Positions 16,702 through 19,602 of a stretch of 19,602 nucleotides of DNA are shown here, piece after piece. Each line of letters begins with the position of its first letter. Positions within the stretch are counted from its first letter, which is position 1. The notes beneath the pieces are model-generated. The model had not been told where the DNA came from. It was given only the letters and a program-made list of their open reading frames with translations, and searched no databases. The translations under genes and the position numbers were made by a program. Location: assembly GCA_964569245.1 (NCBI GenBank), contig CAZMTK010000022.1, positions 1 through 19,602 of the forward strand, read 5' to 3'. Source of the DNA: JAAYTY01 sp964569245. GTDB taxonomy: Bacteria; Fermentibacterota; Fermentibacteria; Fermentibacterales; Fermentibacteraceae.

Positions 16702-17790
16702 TCAGGGGATGGCGGGGTTGTATGTTTTCGGCTGCTCCTCGCCCCTCAGAACGCGCAGCCCGCCCAGTGCCAGAGCCTCCATCTCCCGCTCTCCGGGATA
16801 GACCAGAACCGGGGCGATGAAGGAGACGCGGTCCTCGATCCAGCGGACGAAGCGTTTGTCATAGGCTATGCCGCCTGTGAGGATGATCGCGTCCACGAGT
16901 CCCTTGAACACCGGCGCCAGAAACCCGATCTCCTTGGCGACCTGGTAGGCCATCGCCTCGTACACCTCGGCGGCCTTCGGGTCTCCCTCGTCGATCCGCC
17001 TCTCCACGTCCCGCATGTCGTTGGTGCCCAGATATGCGACAATGCCGCCCCGGCCCTTGTTCAGCTTCTTCATCTCGTCGAGGGTGTACCTGCCGCTGAA
17101 GCAGAGCGCTATCAGGTCTCCAACGGGCAGGCCGCCCGACCGCTCGGGAGAGAAGGGCCCGTCGCCGTTCAGGGCGTTGTTCACGTCGATCACGCGCCCC
17201 CTGCAGTGAGCCCCCACCGAGATGCCGCCGCCGAGATGGGCCACGATGAGATTGACCTCCTCGTATCTCCATCCCTTGTCGAGACAGGCCTTCCTCGCGG
17301 TGGCCTTCTGGTTCAGCGCATGGAGGATGGACCTCCTCGGAAGCTGGGGCAGACCGCTGTAGCGCGCCAGGGGCTCCATCTCGTCCACCACCACTGGATC
17401 CACTATGAAGGCGGGGCAGCGGGCCTCCTTCGCGAAGGAGTCCGCTATGAGAGCGCCCAGGTTGGAGGGATGCTCGCCCTGGACTCCCTCGTGCATGTGC
17501 CTCAGCATGATCTCATTGACAGCGAAGGTGCCGCCTTCGACCGGATACAGTACTCCGCCCCTGCCGACGACCGCATCGAACGAGCCCACGGGATAGCCCG
17601 CCCTCTCGACCTCCGTGACGATCACCTTCCGCCTGAATTCGTACTGATCCACGATCCTGTCGAAGGGCGCCAGCTCCTCCATCGAGTGAGACAGCTTGAG
17701 GTTCCAGACCTCTCGTTCGTTCTCGAAAACGGATATCTTCGTCGAGGTGGAACCGGGGTTGATAGCCAGGATCCGGTAGGTCTCTTTCAT
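16702..17790 (-). CDS. buk: Butyrate kinase
   Basis: A 362-residue ASKHA-fold acyl kinase of the butyrate/branched-chain fatty acid kinase family, making butyryl-phosphate (or isobutyryl-phosphate) and ADP reversibly with ATP formation in fermentation. Motifs: LAINPGSTSTKISVF (8-22) for phosphate binding, VGRGGVLYPVEGGTFAVN, VAHLGGGISVGAHCRGRVID (nucleotide/acyl binding), DGPFSPERSGGLP and the adenosine motif ILTGGIAYDKRF. Length fits the family (about 355-360). The usual partner, phosphate butyryltransferase, is not next to it. It heads a minus-strand operon with the mutase large subunit and a membrane ligase. A promoter candidate lies upstream at 17827-17855. Acetate and propionate kinases have a longer, different arrangement, so buk is the best call; the preferred acid (butyrate or isobutyrate) is not resolvable. 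Confidence 0.93.
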   Translation of the reverse strand: MKETYRILAINPGSTSTKISVFENEREVWNLKLSHSMEELAPFDRIVDQYEFRRKVIVTEVERAGYPVGSFDAVVGRGGVLYPVEGGTFAVNEIMLRHMHEGVQGEHPSNLGALIADSFAKEARCPAFIVDPVVVDEMEPLARYSGLPQLPRRSILHALNQKATARKACLDKGWRYEEVNLIVAHLGGGISVGAHCRGRVIDVNNALNGDGPFSPERSGGLPVGDLIALCFSGRYTLDEMKKLNKGRGGIVAYLGTNDMRDVERRIDEGDPKAAEVYEAMAYQVAKEIGFLAPVFKGLVDAIILTGGIAYDKRFVRWIEDRVSFIAPVLVYPGEREMEALALGGLRVLRGEEQPKTYNPAIP

Positions 17791-17826
17791 GCTGCCCCCG
17801 TTCTTGTGCGGCTTCAGACTGCCCGG

Positions 17827-17855
17827 ATTCTAAAGGCCCGCTGATTCCACGGCAA
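17827..17855 (-). promoter_or_regulatory. Sigma-70-like promoter of the butyrate kinase operon
   Basis: On the minus strand, TTGCCG (17855-17850) and TAGAAT (17832-17827) are separated by exactly 17 bases, 4/6 and 5/6 matches to consensus. It lies 37 bases before the kinase start, in the 81-base gap between divergent genes. Confidence 0.55.
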
Positions 17856-17871
17856 GAAAAGGAAGGACTCC

Positions 17872-18462
17872 GTGAAGCGGGAGAACTTCGCCATCGTCTC
17901 CGATCTCGAGATCCTCCGCAGAGCGCTGTCGAGGCTCGAGGAAGGCTTCCGGCTTGAGAAGGAGGAGGCCCTCACGGAGGGTTCGGTCGAAGCGCTCGAA
18001 CGGCTCCGGGAGCGGAGCCGCACCCACTACCAGCTCGAGATCTCGATCGTGAGGAGAGACGTGCAGAGGAGCGAGAACCTGCTCGTTCCCGGCGAGGAGT
18101 GGTTCGAGGAGGGGACGGCGAGCGCCCGGGAACTCCTCCAGAAGACCGACCAGCTTCTGGCGCGGGTGATCGGAACGCCCAACAGGCTGGTCAGGAACGC
18201 CGCGCTCATCGAGGAGCTCGCGCGCGAGGGCAGGCCGGCCTCGCCGCCGCCCAGGCCCGTGCCGGAAGAGGAGGAGGATCTGGTGCAGACCGACCCTCCG
18301 ATCGAGTGCCCCGTATGCGGCACCTGGCTCATGACCGACAGGGACTTCACACTGCTGGCCTGCCCCGGGTGTGGCGCAAGGGAGACGCTGGAGCCCGAGC
18401 CGCCCGTCGAGGAGGACTCCGGCGGAGAGGAGCCGGAGGGTGGGTTTCTCTCTGAAGGATAG
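17872..18462 (+). CDS. Coiled-coil protein with C-terminal zinc ribbon
   Basis: A 196-residue, strongly charged protein. GTG start with AGGAAGG just upstream. About residues 5-120 are long amphipathic helices with heptad spacing (SDLEILRRALSRLEEGFRLE...). A Pro/Glu-rich linker follows, then a zinc ribbon: Cys146-x2-Cys149-x14-Cys164-x2-Cys167 (CPVCG and CPGCG). The end is acidic and disordered. No signal peptide or membrane segment. I do not recognise the family; the coiled coil plus zinc-ribbon layout is seen in small regulatory or scaffolding proteins, but no function is assigned. It overlaps the next gene by 23 bases in another frame, so the two are translationally coupled and probably functionally linked. 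Confidence 0.75.
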   Translation: MKRENFAIVSDLEILRRALSRLEEGFRLEKEEALTEGSVEALERLRERSRTHYQLEISIVRRDVQRSENLLVPGEEWFEEGTASARELLQKTDQLLARVIGTPNRLVRNAALIEELAREGRPASPPPRPVPEEEEDLVQTDPPIECPVCGTWLMTDRDFTLLACPGCGARETLEPEPPVEEDSGGEEPEGGFLSEG

Positions 18463-19252
18463 CCTCTGCTCGAGGCTGGCGCAGGCGGGCGCGTTCGACA
18501 CTCGTGTCGCCGATCCCGCCGCTGGATTCGAGCACTCGGCGGAGGGCATGCACCCTCTGGACCTCTGGCCCGGCTGCCGCTCGATCGTCGTCTTCGCCGT
18601 GGCCCACTCCTCCATGACCAACAACATCTACGCAGGCCCGTTCTCTCCCTTCGAGGGCGACAGACAGCTCGGCCCCATGCCTTCGTTCATCGCCGATCCG
18701 CGATTCGCGCTGGAACGCCTGTCCCGTCTGTTCGTCTCGTCCATCCGTCTGAAGGGGATTTCGTTTCTCGAAGAGGCAGGCTGGAGGACCTCCACCAGGT
18801 TCCCCCAGCTCAAGCTTGCCGCCTGCGAGGCCGGCCTGGGCGTGTACGGGCGGTCGGGCGTCCTCATCCACCCCGTTCTCGGCAGCCGGTTCAGCCTCGG
18901 GGCGATCATGACCGACGCCCCCATGGAGCCCGACGGGCGCCTGGAGGGCTTCGACCCGTGCGGCTCCTGCACGGAGTGCGCGAAGGCCTGCCCGGCGCAT
19001 GCGATCGACGGCGGCAGACGGTACCCGGATTCCTGGTCGCGGGAGAAGTGCCTCGAGAAACGCGCGGAGGTTGATTCGCTGGGCCTGTACTGCAACAACT
19101 GCTTCGCTTCCTGCCCGGCCGGAAGGATCCCCGACGAGGATCTGCTCTCCATCCGCAAGGCCGACAGCCTCATGAAGAGACAGCGCTTCAGCCTGGAGAT
19201 CAGAAGCAGTGAGCGCGGAGGAGATGACGGAAAGCCGGCGGCGAAGGCCTGA
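18440..19252 (+). CDS. QueG-like double 4Fe-4S protein (epoxyqueuosine-reductase-related)
   Basis: A 270-residue cytosolic protein. The first cluster is CGSCTECAKACP (Cys174, 177, 180, 184), the second uses Cys204 and CNNCFASCP (Cys218, 221, 225), the layout of the 4Fe-4S double-cluster domain in QueG and reductive dehalogenases. Upstream, GVYGRSGVLIHPVLGSRFSLGAIMTD matches the phrase preceding these clusters in QueG. It is shorter than QueG (about 350) and lacks its C-terminal HEAT repeats, so I call it QueG-related rather than QueG. The start is GTG 18440 (GGAG upstream); a GTG at 18371 would give a basic, low-complexity extension read out of frame over the previous gene. Substrate unknown; electron transfer to a corrinoid is possible but not shown. 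Confidence 0.8.
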   Translation: MGFSLKDSLCSRLAQAGAFDTRVADPAAGFEHSAEGMHPLDLWPGCRSIVVFAVAHSSMTNNIYAGPFSPFEGDRQLGPMPSFIADPRFALERLSRLFVSSIRLKGISFLEEAGWRTSTRFPQLKLAACEAGLGVYGRSGVLIHPVLGSRFSLGAIMTDAPMEPDGRLEGFDPCGSCTECAKACPAHAIDGGRRYPDSWSREKCLEKRAEVDSLGLYCNNCFASCPAGRIPDEDLLSIRKADSLMKRQRFSLEIRSSERGGDDGKPAAKA

Positions 19253-19366
19253 TGCCGCCCTGCCGCCGGTCATGCCTCTGTCCGGATACCGGAGTTGCCC
19301 TGCTTCTGGCCGGAGCGTAACACTCGATGCCACCCGGGGGGCTTGCCTGGGTCTCTTCTGCCCGAG

Positions 19367-19392
19367 CCGGAGAGGTTCCCCGCGCTCTCCGG
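19367..19392 (+). terminator. Hairpin downstream of the QueG-like gene
   Basis: CCGGAGAG (19367-19374) pairs with CTCTCCGG (19385-19392), 8 bp, loop of ten. It lies 114 bases after the stop and has no T-run, so it is only a weak terminator candidate. Confidence 0.3.
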
Positions 19393-19433
19393 AAGGCACT
19401 GAAGCGGCCTGCCGCTGAAGCGGGCGTACCGGA

Positions 19434-19594
19434 TATGCAGACTCTGCATAACACCGCGGAATCTGGGCTATGCAGAGCCGGCGGAATGTGAGCCTTATCG
19501 GATCAGTGGTATTGACAGCAACATGAGTCAAGCTGATGATGAAAGCGATGAGGGAGGGTATGCCGAAACGGCGCGAAAGGCAGACTCTGCATAA
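19434..19594. repeat. Repeated palindromic motif TATGCAG-ACT-CTGCATA
   Basis: A perfect 7-bp inverted repeat TATGCAG/CTGCATA around ACT lies at 19434-19450. Fifteen bases of it, GCAGACTCTGCATAA, recur exactly at 19580-19594, 143 bases on. A third, half copy (TATGCAGAG) is at 19469-19477. Two full copies plus a half copy within 161 bases is far above chance. Such motifs could be recombinase or transposase binding sites, or a dispersed repeat family. Confidence 0.6.
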
Positions 19595-19602
19595 TCAGTG
19601 TT

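Larger units (their letters stand above)
19253..19602. other. Gene-free region to the right edge
   Basis: About 350 bases without a convincing gene. The first half is GC-rich and holds short hairpins; after about 19430 the GC content falls visibly and palindromic repeats appear. Short open frames here (for example one of 23 codons from 19524) have no recognisable product. It may contain the boundary of a mobile or repeat element that continues beyond the window. Confidence 0.6.

Noticed and set aside
18347..19531. 394-codon minus-strand open frame reaching into the repeat region
   Set aside because: Antisense to the iron-sulfur protein gene and reading through the palindromic repeats; no start signal or family resemblance.
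19434..19594. CRISPR array or integron attC sites
   Set aside because: Only two full copies of a 15-17 bp unit, at 143-base spacing, with no further spacers; the bases around them do not form recognisable attC core sites (GTTRRRY/RYYYAAC pair).

Overview
The window is a GC-rich bacterial chromosome segment packed with genes on both strands. Arginine is encoded very often by AGG/AGA despite the high GC. The mix of genes (a gingipain-type protease with a type IX-like C-terminal domain, an EnvC-like factor, a SurA-like lipoprotein, an O-antigen-ligase-like protein, methylmalonyl-CoA mutase and butyrate kinase) points to a diderm of the Fibrobacteres-Chlorobi-Bacteroidetes (FCB) neighbourhood, probably an uncultured candidate phylum such as Fermentibacteria. 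That placement is inference: no rRNA gene is present.

Layout. 1-179: tail of an unidentified + strand gene and two back-to-back hairpins. 203-874 (-): small secreted protein of laminin-G-like appearance. 1001-1153: metK leader with a SAM-II riboswitch and an intrinsic terminator. 1154-10461 (+): closely packed run metK, envC-like, holB, ricT (yaaT), metG, yugP-type metalloprotease, M50 site-2-type protease and a C25 (gingipain-like) protease. 10541-11407 (-): secreted beta-propeller-like protein. 11474-13069 (-): SurA/PpiC-like lipoprotein. 17790 down to 13186 (-): apparent operon of butyrate kinase, methylmalonyl-CoA mutase large subunit and O-antigen-ligase-like/TPR protein. 17872-19252 (+): coiled-coil zinc-ribbon protein overlapping a QueG-like double 4Fe-4S protein. 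19253-19602: no gene seen, with short palindromic repeats near the edge that may belong to a mobile or repeat element.

How it fits together. The riboswitch should shut off SAM synthetase when SAM is plentiful. Because genes behind metK are nearly gapless, read-through could link SAM level to methionyl-tRNA synthetase, the clamp-loader subunit and RicT. The order holB-ricT-metG recalls the Bacillus tmk-holB-yaaT-metS neighbourhood. The remaining genes largely concern the envelope and export.

The most notable points are (1) an almost identical C-terminal tail, TWGxIKTL, on two otherwise unrelated secreted proteins 10 kb apart, written with different synonymous codons, which suggests an uncharacterised sorting or anchoring tag next to a protease carrying a type IX-like sorting domain; and (2) the SAM-II aptamer whose conserved 3' A-rich strand is itself the complement of the terminator arm, giving a very compact transcriptional switch.
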